26,834 bases of DNA from JBGTIS01 sp041745535 (GTDB taxonomy: Bacteria > Bacteroidota > Bacteroidia > Cytophagales > Cyclobacteriaceae). Below the pieces are notes generated by a model, which was not told the origin of the DNA, did no database searches, and saw only the letters and a program-made list of their open reading frames with translations. A program made the position numbers and the translations under genes. Numbering within the stretch: the stretch's first letter is position 1; each line of letters begins with the position of its first letter. Below are positions 17,074-25,223 of this stretch, piece after piece. Location: assembly GCA_041745535.1 (NCBI GenBank), contig JBGTIS010000156.1:1-26834 (forward strand), read 5' to 3'.

Positions 17074-17877
17074 TTATGCTTTCATTGCACTTAGCATATT
17101 ACCATAAACCTTGTTCAGTGAAGCAAGATTATTATTTAATGAAGAGAATTGCGTTTTGAACTCTTCAGTATTCTTACTGGCTTCAGTAACATTCTCAATA
17201 GCCTGTCCTAAGTTAGAATAGAATTTATTTAACGCCTTCAGATGACTGTTGGCATCTTGCAATTCCATTTCGTAAACAGCATTTAAAGAAGACAAGTTCT
17301 TAGTAATAAGCTGTACCTGGTTATGATATTGTTTTGCGTCGGTACTGGCAGCACTCATTTCAGCCATTGCGCTTACTGTAGTAGAATAAGACTTATTTAA
17401 GCTTACAAGTGACTGAGAAGCCTGCTTTACGTTTTTAGCATACTCATCAGTTGCCAAAGCAGCGTTGCTCAATGTACCCATTTTAGAAACAGATTCGGAA
17501 AGATTTTTCATACCTTTTCCTAAACTATCAATTAATTCCGGGCCAATTTTAGAGCTTTCCAGCATGGCATCTAATTTTTTACTTACTGAATCACCATTAC
17601 CATTAGATAACTGCTTTTTTGAAGTCTGGGAAGTATCGCCAGCCAGTTCTGGATAAACTAGCGACCAGTCAAGTTCCTGATGTTTAGGCTCAAAAGCACT
17701 AAACATAAAAATAATTGCTTCGGTAGTTAAACCCACCATTAACATGATATCGGCACCTGGTAGGTGCAGAATTTTAAACATTGCACCTATGATTACAATA
17801 GCTGCCCCAATTCCATATATTTTGGGCATAATTGTACCGTACAATAACTCGGAAAATCCACCTTTCTTGTTACTCAT
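17074..17877 (-). CDS. gldL: Gliding motility / type IX secretion motor protein GldL (PorL)
   Basis: Stator subunit of the proton-driven T9SS/gliding motor (267 aa). Two membrane helices are visible (about residues 16-37 and 42-62), joined by the conserved FKILHLPGAD turn. The second helix holds a buried acidic residue (Glu53 in GLTTEAIIFMFSAFEP), matching the glutamate implicated in proton coupling in Flavobacterium GldL; Glu63 follows at the helix end. The cytoplasmic tail (65-267) is a long predicted coiled coil with a clear internal repeat: LNKSY at 160 and LNAVY at 198 recur as LNKFY at 216 and LNKVY at 254. The gene sits 72 bp after gldK and 46 bp before gldM. Confidence 0.95.
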   Translation of the reverse strand: MSNKKGGFSELLYGTIMPKIYGIGAAIVIIGAMFKILHLPGADIMLMVGLTTEAIIFMFSAFEPKHQELDWSLVYPELAGDTSQTSKKQLSNGNGDSVSKKLDAMLESSKIGPELIDSLGKGMKNLSESVSKMGTLSNAALATDEYAKNVKQASQSLVSLNKSYSTTVSAMAEMSAASTDAKQYHNQVQLITKNLSSLNAVYEMELQDANSHLKALNKFYSNLGQAIENVTEASKNTEEFKTQFSSLNNNLASLNKVYGNMLSAMKA

Positions 17878-17949
17878 TGCTGTAAATTTTGAATTAGAGA
17901 TGATTAAATTAACAAACTTGATTAGTAATAGATCAATTAATCGGTTAGG

Positions 17950-19002
17950 TTAATTAAATTCATTACCCGCAGACCTACCAATATATATCATGGCACAACG
18001 AAAGCCGATATACGCAGTGGTCGAGTCTTTATTTTCGTAAGTTTTAATTCCTGTTTGTAGGAAGTAAGAAATGTCTTTCCAAGACCCTCCTCTTACCACT
18101 TTTTTAGGTTCACTAGGATCGTTATATCTTGGGTTTAAGTCCCACACAATAGCTGAGGCTGCTGGGTTATAAGCATCTTCACACCATTCTGATACATTAC
18201 CAGACATATCGTACAGGCCAAAGTCGTTGGCGAAATAAGATGCTACGGGAGCTGAATAGGCAAAGCCATCATCGAAGTAATTTCCTCGGCCCGGTTTAAA
18301 ATTGGCAAGCATACATCCCTTTGAATTTCGGATATAAGGTCCACCCCAAGGATACTTCGCCAAATCTCTCCCGCCTCTTGCGGCATATTCCCATTCAGCT
18401 TCGGTAGGAAGCCTGAAGTTTGGCATAGACACCAAACCGTTGCTTTCTCTGTAATTATTTAAGTAAGCTGTTCTCCATAAACAGAAGATAGAAGCAGCTT
18501 CCCAGTCTACACCAACAACCGGATAATTATCGAAAGCAGGATGAGAGTAATAATATTGTACCAGGGGATCTCCCATATGGTGGGTATAATTTCTTTGCCA
18601 CACTGTGGTGTCTGGATAAAGCTCATCCATTACGAAATTAACGCCTTTTCCGGCCATAAAATCGTATTCACCCTGACCTTCCTGCAATTCAGTAATAAAC
18701 TGCCGGTACTCATTATTGGTAATTTCCGTATCATCCATGTAGAAAGCACCAATAGTTACCTGACGGTTAAAACTGATTTGTGTTGCGGCAGGGTCCTCAT
18801 CGGTCTGGCCCATGTGAAAGGTTCCGGCTGGAATTCTTACCATACCGTACGGAGTGGACATGCCAGTGTAGGTTCTTCCCTGAACACCAACTAGCTGACC
18901 AAAATCCTCATCTTTACCTCCACCAAAAAGCCCACATCCCTGTAAAGCTAGAAGCACTAGAATAGAAGCAACAGCACTTCTGAAGTATAAAACTTGAGAC
19001 AT
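17950..19002 (-). CDS. gldK: Gliding motility / type IX secretion lipoprotein GldK (PorK)
   Basis: Outer-membrane lipoprotein that forms the periplasmic T9SS ring with GldN (350 aa). A lipoprotein signal ends at Cys23 (LQGC). The body is a formylglycine-generating-enzyme-like (sulfatase-modifying factor) fold, recognisable from GMVRIPAGTFHMGQTDED, DDTEITNNEYRQF, FRLPTEAEWEYAARGG, YDMSGNVSEWCEDAY, VVRGGSWKD and GFRCAM. The role is structural in this family, not enzymatic. It is shorter than the Flavobacterium and Porphyromonas proteins (around 460-490 aa as I recall), apparently lacking extra terminal sequence. It is the first of the gldKLMN run and follows porP by 156 bp. Confidence 0.94.
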   Translation of the reverse strand: MSQVLYFRSAVASILVLLALQGCGLFGGGKDEDFGQLVGVQGRTYTGMSTPYGMVRIPAGTFHMGQTDEDPAATQISFNRQVTIGAFYMDDTEITNNEYRQFITELQEGQGEYDFMAGKGVNFVMDELYPDTTVWQRNYTHHMGDPLVQYYYSHPAFDNYPVVGVDWEAASIFCLWRTAYLNNYRESNGLVSMPNFRLPTEAEWEYAARGGRDLAKYPWGGPYIRNSKGCMLANFKPGRGNYFDDGFAYSAPVASYFANDFGLYDMSGNVSEWCEDAYNPAASAIVWDLNPRYNDPSEPKKVVRGGSWKDISYFLQTGIKTYENKDSTTAYIGFRCAMIYIGRSAGNEFN

Positions 19003-19030
19003 AACACAAATATTTTAATTTACATACACA

Positions 19031-19038
19031 CAAATATA
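19031..19038 (-). promoter_or_regulatory. Candidate -7 box of gldK
   Basis: On the minus strand TATATTTG (19038-19031) matches TAnnTTTG and lies 28 bases before the gldK ATG, in the 156-bp gap after porP. No -33 TTG at the right spacing was found. If active, gldKLMN could be transcribed apart from porP. Confidence 0.35.
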
Positions 19039-19158
19039 CAAATGCAAAATTTATACATTTAGTTTTCAGAAAACTACAAACCTTATGATAAATTGTGGCA
19101 TTGTAATATTTTAATAAAAAATTACAATAAGTTATAAATTTAATTATATATCACCTGT

Positions 19159-20118
19159 TTATTGTCTAAAGCGTGGTGTGCGAATGATCTTCTTCTCACT
19201 AGCTGAAATTACAGGTAAACTATAGCTTACCATAATTTCATGAGAAGTTGGCTCTTTCGCGTCCTGAGCTTTAATTATATAATCAAAGGAATAACCTAGT
19301 TTTAATGATTTTTCTTTCAGAAAACTATAACCTACCATCACAATAATTGCTTCTGCCTGTCTGAAAGATACTCCTCCCCACATGGTATTATCATATGTCG
19401 CTAATGCTCCAATATCAAATGAATAAGAATTCAAATCAGACTGCACTAAAAAAGAGGGAGTAAGTGTAATTTTATAAGTAGGCTCGTAATCGAATCCTCC
19501 TGTTATAATCATATGTCGTTTTAATGGATTTTTCTGCGCATTAATACCAAAATCAAATTCCGATTCCATTAAATGTTTAAATCCTATACCTGCATAATAT
19601 TTCCGGGCTCTATAAAAAATACCTACTGACATATCAGGTCTTATTTGAGAACGATTCCCAGTATAGGTTTCTAAAAGCTGATCATCTTTATCAATATATC
19701 GGTACTGGTCATAATCAATAGTTTGAGAAAATGCACCAAATCGTACGCCTAAACTCAATTTTGAATCTCCGATGCCCAGATGGTAAGCGAATGAAAGTTG
19801 CGCCTCCATATTAGTTAGTGGCCCCAATCTATCGTTTACTACATGAACGCCTAAACCACTTCTTAATTTTAATAATGGCGCATTCAAACTTACTACCTGT
19901 GTGTTAAGTCCCCCAGAAGGATCGCCTGTAGAGGGCGCATAACCTGCCCATTGTGTTCTATGATAAACTTTAAAAGTTGTGAGCCCTTCTACACCTGCAT
20001 AAGCAGGATTATAATACAGGGTATTGAACATATACTGACTAAACTGCGCGTCCTGTTGTCCATACACAACCAGGGAATACAAGTGACAAATACAAAAAAA
20101 TAGTAATGCTTTTTTCAT
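19159..20118 (-). CDS. PorP/SprF family type IX secretion outer-membrane protein
   Basis: A 319-aa outer-membrane beta-barrel of the PorP/SprF family, required for or associated with T9SS secretion and surface adhesin export. The signal peptide is residues 1-20 (cleavage at VYG/QQ), followed by the family hallmark QDAQFSQYMFN and YYNPAYAG, then HRTQWAGY. Alternating beta-strand character continues to the end (HEIMVSYSLP). I took the ATG at 20118; a TTG three codons upstream is possible but less likely. Order porP-gldK-gldL-gldM-gldN matches the porPKLMN operon of Porphyromonas gingivalis, which supports PorP rather than an SprF paralog, though Bacteroidota carry several family members. Confidence 0.9.
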   Translation of the reverse strand: MKKALLFFCICHLYSLVVYGQQDAQFSQYMFNTLYYNPAYAGVEGLTTFKVYHRTQWAGYAPSTGDPSGGLNTQVVSLNAPLLKLRSGLGVHVVNDRLGPLTNMEAQLSFAYHLGIGDSKLSLGVRFGAFSQTIDYDQYRYIDKDDQLLETYTGNRSQIRPDMSVGIFYRARKYYAGIGFKHLMESEFDFGINAQKNPLKRHMIITGGFDYEPTYKITLTPSFLVQSDLNSYSFDIGALATYDNTMWGGVSFRQAEAIIVMVGYSFLKEKSLKLGYSFDYIIKAQDAKEPTSHEIMVSYSLPVISASEKKIIRTPRFRQ

Positions 20119-20166
20119 GCAATACAATATATCATAAATCTTTGCCTAAAGGTAGATGTTTCACCA

Positions 20167-20195
20167 AAAAAGTTTTTTTCATTTTAAAACTTTTT
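20167..20195 (-). terminator. Weak AT-rich hairpin after hemD
   Basis: AAAAAGTTTT (20167-20176) and AAAACTTTTT (20186-20195) make a 10-bp stem with a 9-base loop, 39 bases after the hemD stop. It contains only one G-C pair, so it may be a weak terminator or chance A/T structure. Confidence 0.3.
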
Positions 20196-20233
20196 CATAC
20201 AACGTATAAATATCAACCTAATTGTATGTATAG

Positions 20234-21028
20234 TTAATTAAGATCCTTTTTGTTAGCTTCCTTAATATACACTTCAATAGCACCCGTCATAGATGGTGCA
20301 TTGGGCATAGGAGCCAAGATATCAATAATCAGGCCGGCATCTTCGGCAGCTTTGGCCGTTGTTGGACCGAAAACAGCTATTCTGGTATCATTTTGTTTAA
20401 AGTCAGGAAAATTAACAAACAGTGAATTAATTCCGGACGGACTAAAAAAAGCAATGATATCATAATACACATCTTCCAGGTCAGATAGGTCAGCGGCTGC
20501 AGTTTCATACATAACTGCCTCAGTAAATTTATAATCGTTTTGCTGTAAAAATTCAGGTATATCTTCTTTTCTGATACTGGAGCAGGGAAACAGGTATTTT
20601 TCGTTTTTGTGCTTTTTTAAAATTTCTATTAAATCAGTAGCAGTACGTAAGCCTGTAAAGATTTTTCTTTTACGAATCACAATGTACTTCTGTAAATAAT
20701 TAGCCGTCTGATCAGATATACAGAAATATTTCATGTCGGCTGGCATCTCTATTTTTAATTCCTTACAAATATTAAAAAAATGATCTACAGCATTACGGCT
20801 TGTGAAAATAACAGCAGTATGATCTAAAATATCTATCTTCTGCTTTCTGAAATCTTTGGCACTTACCGGCTCTACCTGAATAAAAGGTCTGAAATCAACT
20901 TGTAGATTATATTTTTCTGCCAGGTCAAAGTAAGGGGATTTATCGGTTTGTGGTTTGGGTTGCGATACTAGAATACTTTCTACTTTTTTCATTCTGTCCT
21001 TAGGCATCTTTGTCATAATTTCACTCAT
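20234..21028 (-). CDS. hemD: Uroporphyrinogen-III synthase
   Basis: Cytosolic enzyme that closes hydroxymethylbilane with inversion of ring D to give uroporphyrinogen III, the precursor of haem and related tetrapyrroles. From the ATG at 21028 the protein is 264 aa. Visible blocks: the N-terminal ILVSQPKP; KSPYFDLAEKYNLQVDFRPF; DHTAVIFTSRNAVDHFF; FPCSSIRKED; VMYETAAADL; the phosphate-loop-like FFSPSGINSLF; and the closing IAVFGPTTAKAAEDAG with PSMTGAIEVYI. An upstream in-frame start at 21169 would add 47 residues that look non-coding. It follows a DUF4271 gene and lies between it and porP, away from other haem genes. Confidence 0.9.
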   Translation of the reverse strand: MSEIMTKMPKDRMKKVESILVSQPKPQTDKSPYFDLAEKYNLQVDFRPFIQVEPVSAKDFRKQKIDILDHTAVIFTSRNAVDHFFNICKELKIEMPADMKYFCISDQTANYLQKYIVIRKRKIFTGLRTATDLIEILKKHKNEKYLFPCSSIRKEDIPEFLQQNDYKFTEAVMYETAAADLSDLEDVYYDIIAFFSPSGINSLFVNFPDFKQNDTRIAVFGPTTAKAAEDAGLIIDILAPMPNAPSMTGAIEVYIKEANKKDLN

Positions 21029-21176
21029 ATTGTTACAAATTTCAACGTTAGACTTTATATAATAACACTCTTGAAAAGCAAAAAAATTGCTTATGTGATA
21101 ATAAAACAAACTATGTTGGGAGGGATAAATAATACTGTGTGGCAGGCTCATTAACTTAATCACATACACGTACCTA

Positions 21177-22319
21177 CTAACTAATTAAAAAAAACTTTAA
21201 TCCTATGAAAAGGGGTAACACTTCTGAGGTGCAAATGTATGAAATTAAATAAATATTTCTAAATGACGCGGCACCGAAAAGCCTGTAATAAAGCAGGAAT
21301 ACCCTTGCTATAGAAAAAATTACTACCAGATAAACAAAAATATTATAATAAAAAGTTTCGCTGTTTCCAAGAAGCAGATAAGTCCCGGTTAGGAATATAA
21401 AAATATAACTCCCATAGGTTACAGACATCCTGTAATAGTCCAGCAAGTGAAGGCGTACTAACCTGGTAATTCGAAAAAGCGCTCCTATTGCTACTATCAA
21501 AATATATTTAATCGCTACCAGCAGTAAAGCTATGCCCGAAAGCTCTAGCCATACTATAATGAAACTTCCAAAGCTTTTGATAGGATAACCAGGAAGTTCG
21601 ACCTTTATTATGTTAGCTGAGGAATTAAGAATAATAAACAGGTAAGCAATAAGAAAGCAATAATGTAAGATGAAAATAAGATTACTTCTGTTAACAAACG
21701 TTACTTTTGTAAAAGTATCCTCTTTAACATTAAGGGAAAAAATATTATGAGAACTATGAAAATTTTTAAAGGCTTTTGGAAAATTATTTAATAATAAAGC
21801 ATATGAAATAAGTAGCAGTACAAAACCTGTAGCAAAAAAATCAGATAATCCATTTTTTTTCCTGATCACCGGCATGTTATTGTGTACAGCCTGAAACCCT
21901 TCGCCCAGTATGGATGTAGATACAGCATCATAAGAATGATTTGGAAAATAAATAGTAATCCAGATAGTGTCCTGCTGATACGTTTTTCTTAATACATCTG
22001 TTTGGTACCGTACACAGGCCTGCTCAGGATAATAGGAAGTAATGCTCTTATTAATTAATACAGTGCTTTTCTCAGGGACACAGTATTCGAGCCAGTAGCC
22101 CTGATACTGTATTAAACTTACCGGAAAACTTACTACCGGTGCCTTCTGTTTTATATTTTCAACAAACGGAATATATTCGTTTTTTTCGTCAATGGTCATC
22201 CAATCTTTTTTAAGATCTTTTACGACGGTATAACTTCTAGTTTGTATAGTAGTATCATATTGAGCATACAGACCCGATAAATTAAAAAAAAGAAAAATAA
22301 AAAAACTAGACTTTATCAT
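21177..22319 (-). CDS. DUF4271 integral membrane protein
   Basis: A 380-aa inner-membrane protein of a Bacteroidota family (DUF4271) of unknown role. The start at 22319 begins a signal-like segment (MIKSSFFIFLFFNLSGLYAQ). Residues about 20-165 appear extracytoplasmic and non-membranous. About six hydrophobic segments follow, from FFATGFVLLLISYALLL through FLTGTYLLLG to the closing TSEVLPLFIGLKFFL, which is the family's characteristic end. An upstream ATG at 22379 is possible but would hide the signal. It is immediately upstream of hemD, 148 bp from the start I chose. This pairing, and proximity to T9SS genes, is familiar from Bacteroidota genomes. No catalytic motif is seen. Confidence 0.8.
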   Translation of the reverse strand: MIKSSFFIFLFFNLSGLYAQYDTTIQTRSYTVVKDLKKDWMTIDEKNEYIPFVENIKQKAPVVSFPVSLIQYQGYWLEYCVPEKSTVLINKSITSYYPEQACVRYQTDVLRKTYQQDTIWITIYFPNHSYDAVSTSILGEGFQAVHNNMPVIRKKNGLSDFFATGFVLLLISYALLLNNFPKAFKNFHSSHNIFSLNVKEDTFTKVTFVNRSNLIFILHYCFLIAYLFIILNSSANIIKVELPGYPIKSFGSFIIVWLELSGIALLLVAIKYILIVAIGALFRITRLVRLHLLDYYRMSVTYGSYIFIFLTGTYLLLGNSETFYYNIFVYLVVIFSIARVFLLYYRLFGAASFRNIYLISYICTSEVLPLFIGLKFFLIS

Positions 22320-22417
22320 CGCGCCGAAAAACTGATTTTCAATAATTGTGGTTAAGAAATTTAATGCCACCAAATACATTTTCCAGAGTTTTTATACTCA
22401 CTATAATGTAATACAAA

Positions 22418-24208
22418 TTAAAAGCGACTAATATATCCGAAATGAATTTTGGCCGCGCTAAAATTCATGGCTTGATGTTCAGATTTGCCTACCGCTATCG
22501 CAATGTTGAAAATTCCTGCCATAGTAGTTAAGCTAACACCTGTCCCAATTCCCGCTGGATATATCGCACTGACATAATTGCGCGTTTTCTGACCTAAATA
22601 AGCCTGGTCATAAAAAATAAACAAATAAGATTGCGTGTCTTCTTTTTCCTCAAAAAGTAATCTTACTTCTAAATTTGAAAGCAGATACCTATTAGTAAAA
22701 AAGAAGTTCTCATTAAATCCTCTTAAAGAATTAAACCCTCCAATTCTGTATAAATCATTCAAAAATAAGTGATTATTAATTAAAGCACCACCAGTAACTC
22801 GGTTGAACAACACATATTTTTTCCAAAAAAGCCGATAATTAGATAATGAAGCAATAAATGTATATTGCCACGGAGCATATACCACGCTGTCGGGCTTTAA
22901 TTCACGCACATTTCTAAATTTTTTATTGCCTAGGCTAGCTTCAACAGCAAATTTAGTTCCTTGCTTCGGAAATTGAATATTATTTAATTTATTATATGCA
23001 TAACCAACACCATATTGATTTAGATCAAAACTGCCCAATGGTATATCAGGAAACGATAAATTTTCTGAATTAGTGGCCGTGATGCGACTCGATTTTATAC
23101 CCGTAAATATTTTCATCCTGCCAAAAGCACCAGCTTTGTACGACAAATCTATTTGAGCATCACGATTGATATATAGGGTGTCTTCCTTTAATAAATGGAA
23201 ACCTAATGTGGCATCTAAAAAAGTATGAGCAACATTAGGATGATCGTACTGTACGGTTAACTGCTGCGATTGTAGCTGCAGTCTTTTCCAGTCAAATGCA
23301 AGTTTTTTTCCCCTATGAAACAGGTTGTTCAACCCCATAGTTAATTCGCCGGTGATTAATGCTTTCTTATTTTTTCCTTCATTTGGCAAAAAACTAAGGA
23401 TACCGTCTAACTGATTGCTTCGCTTTGCTTCTATGTCCAGATGCAGATCGGCTGTTTCGTTTTGAAAGCTGACAGAAACAGGTGCCGTTAGCCGCAGATA
23501 AGGAAGTTGTTCTACCAATTTCGCAATACGTATTACCTTTTTTTCACTGTAAGGTGTTTCGGATTTTACATCCAGATATGCTGCGAAAAACTTAGGCTTT
23601 ACCAGAGATGAATCATTCATCACCAACTGACCGAAAGTAATTAATGGCCCTGAATGATAATCTAAACGGCCTCGGATTGTATGATTTTCGATAATAATAT
23701 CAGCTAACCTGATGGAGGCAAATGGATAGCCCGTATTTTCGGCCACTTCCAAAACTTTTTGAAGTAAATGGGCCACTTCGTTATAACGAAAAGGCTGGCC
23801 CAAGAAAAGTTTTTCACGGTAGCCAGTTTTCTCCTGCATAAGCACTGGCAGATTTCCTGATGATAAAGTTACCCACTGATACCTTTCTCCCAGTTGTAAT
23901 TCAGCATAAAACAGACTATCCCTTTGAACGATTTCACTACTTTTTACGGTTAAGTAGCCTTCTTTTTGAAAGATTCCAATAATTTGGTCGAGTAATTCAG
24001 CAGCAGTATTACTATCTGGTAAAAGTATTTTACGAGCGTACTGACGCAGAATTATTTCTTCTTTTTCGGAGCAATCTAAAATAAGTTGGTGAAAGGCAAC
24101 CTGTGCTTTAGATTCGGAAACAGACATAAAATAAAAAATACACACCCATGAAAAAATAAAGCCCTGATACCAATACATGGAATTGCTTTTGCAAAATAAA
24201 ATATTCAT
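22418..24208 (-). CDS. Omp85/BamA-TamA family outer-membrane protein
   Basis: A 596-aa outer-membrane protein with a signal peptide (through SESKAQ), a POTRA-like periplasmic region (about 40-270, including PFRYNEVAHLLQKVLEVAE and TPYSEKKVIRIAKLVEQLPY) and a 16-strand-type barrel. The barrel carries the Omp85 hallmark GGFNSLRGF with Arg496 (the RGF motif that locks inside the pore) and ends in Phe, as barrel proteins do. It is shorter than BamA (about 800 aa), with roughly two or three POTRA-like units. It is therefore a TamA/TpsB-like or Bacteroidota-specific assembly factor rather than the essential BamA. Its substrate is unknown. It lies 56 bp after the second ThiY-like gene, with a possible promoter between. 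Confidence 0.85.
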   Translation of the reverse strand: MNILFCKSNSMYWYQGFIFSWVCIFYFMSVSESKAQVAFHQLILDCSEKEEIILRQYARKILLPDSNTAAELLDQIIGIFQKEGYLTVKSSEIVQRDSLFYAELQLGERYQWVTLSSGNLPVLMQEKTGYREKLFLGQPFRYNEVAHLLQKVLEVAENTGYPFASIRLADIIIENHTIRGRLDYHSGPLITFGQLVMNDSSLVKPKFFAAYLDVKSETPYSEKKVIRIAKLVEQLPYLRLTAPVSVSFQNETADLHLDIEAKRSNQLDGILSFLPNEGKNKKALITGELTMGLNNLFHRGKKLAFDWKRLQLQSQQLTVQYDHPNVAHTFLDATLGFHLLKEDTLYINRDAQIDLSYKAGAFGRMKIFTGIKSSRITATNSENLSFPDIPLGSFDLNQYGVGYAYNKLNNIQFPKQGTKFAVEASLGNKKFRNVRELKPDSVVYAPWQYTFIASLSNYRLFWKKYVLFNRVTGGALINNHLFLNDLYRIGGFNSLRGFNENFFFTNRYLLSNLEVRLLFEEKEDTQSYLFIFYDQAYLGQKTRNYVSAIYPAGIGTGVSLTTMAGIFNIAIAVGKSEHQAMNFSAAKIHFGYISRF

Positions 24209-24221
24209 TACAAAAACAATA

Positions 24222-24229
24222 CAAAACTA
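24222..24229 (-). promoter_or_regulatory. Candidate -7 box of the Omp85 gene
   Basis: On the minus strand TAGTTTTG (24229-24222) matches TAnnTTTG, 13 bases before the Omp85 ATG, so any leader would be very short. No -33 element is evident. It may uncouple the Omp85 gene from the ThiY-like operon. Confidence 0.3.
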
Positions 24230-24264
24230 CATCAGTACCTGGGTTCAGGATGATTTCTGGAAAG

Positions 24265-25212
24265 TTATTTCTTAAAAAAATCATTTGTATATAGCAACGA
24301 AGTATCAATTTGGCCGTGCGTGATTGGTTTACCGCTTTGATCAAGCATAACCTGGTGTTGAATCATCCAGTCTACAAAGTCTACCCAGCGTACACCCGCC
24401 ATATATCCCCACCCTCCTTCGTCATCGAACATGGCAGATTTCAGGGTTAACAACGAAGCTTTTAGCATATCAACATTGCTGAAATCGGGACGATCGATGT
24501 AACGATGCAGCTTTTCGGCAGCTTTTTCATGGTCATCATCTACATCGCGAAAACCTTTTTCAACGGCATGCAGAAAAGCCGCTATGGCATTGCTTTCTTC
24601 GCTGATAATATCTTCGTGAGAGACAATAAGTGGGGTATAGCCATAGGGAATCTGGTAATCGGATAACCGAAAAGCATTAAATGATATATCTCGCTCAAAC
24701 TTGGCCTGTATACCTTCCCACGGCATAAATATCCAGGTAGCATCGGCTGATTGATTGGCTACGTTAAGCCACATATCTGCCTTTTCAGGATTTCTGATGA
24801 TAATATTACCTTTTCCACCATCGTTTTTTACCAGTTGCCGAATGATATTGTCTTCAAAACGAGCATTGTAAGACGTAAATACTTTTCCGTCCAGTTTGGC
24901 GGGACGGTCTATGCCACTATCTTTCCGCGTTACAATAGCGCTGGTATCCTGCTGTAAAATCGCGGCGATGGCTTTCAGCGGCACCGGATTGTCAAGTGTG
25001 TGGTAACTTATTACACTTTCAGAAGGAGTAACCGCCAAATGCACCTGTTTTTCCGATAATTTTTTAGCTGGAGTAACCGCATAATTATCTTCTTCAGGAC
25101 TGATAAATTCTACTTCCAGTCCTTCATCTTTAAAATATCCATTGGCCTGGGCTATATAAAAACCGGCATGAAGGGTGTTCGGCACCCAATCGGCCACTTT
25201 TAACTCAATCAT
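24265..25212 (-). CDS. ThiY/NMT1-THI5-like protein without signal peptide (paralog B)
   Basis: A 315-aa protein with the periplasmic-binding-protein fold of the NMT1/THI5 family, which includes pyrimidine-precursor binding protein ThiY and fungal pyrimidine synthase Thi5. Visible: KVADWVPNTLHAGFYIAQANGYF at the N terminus (in part), EVEFISPEED, LAVTPSESVI, SGIDRPAKLDGKVF, NDGGKGN, ATWIFMPWEGI, IPYGYTPLIVS. It starts directly with the fold (MIELKVADW). The preceding gene ends 11 bp upstream, leaving no room for a signal peptide or lipobox, unlike ABC binding proteins. Position 66, which I align with Thi5 His66, is Ser. The Lys62 and CCCFC motif of Thi5 are absent. Function is unproven; a thiamin-pyrimidine link is inferred. 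Confidence 0.75.
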   Translation of the reverse strand: MIELKVADWVPNTLHAGFYIAQANGYFKDEGLEVEFISPEEDNYAVTPAKKLSEKQVHLAVTPSESVISYHTLDNPVPLKAIAAILQQDTSAIVTRKDSGIDRPAKLDGKVFTSYNARFEDNIIRQLVKNDGGKGNIIIRNPEKADMWLNVANQSADATWIFMPWEGIQAKFERDISFNAFRLSDYQIPYGYTPLIVSHEDIISEESNAIAAFLHAVEKGFRDVDDDHEKAAEKLHRYIDRPDFSNVDMLKASLLTLKSAMFDDEGGWGYMAGVRWVDFVDWMIQHQVMLDQSGKPITHGQIDTSLLYTNDFFKK

Positions 25213-25223
25213 TTTCCTATGGT

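Noticed and set aside
18541..18894. 117-codon frame antisense to gldK
   Set aside because: gldK is unambiguous on the other strand; this is a shadow frame.
21029..21169. Upstream ATG extending hemD by 47 residues
   Set aside because: The extra residues do not look like the family N-terminus; the conserved region begins soon after the ATG at 21028, and the stretch is probably the intergenic leader.
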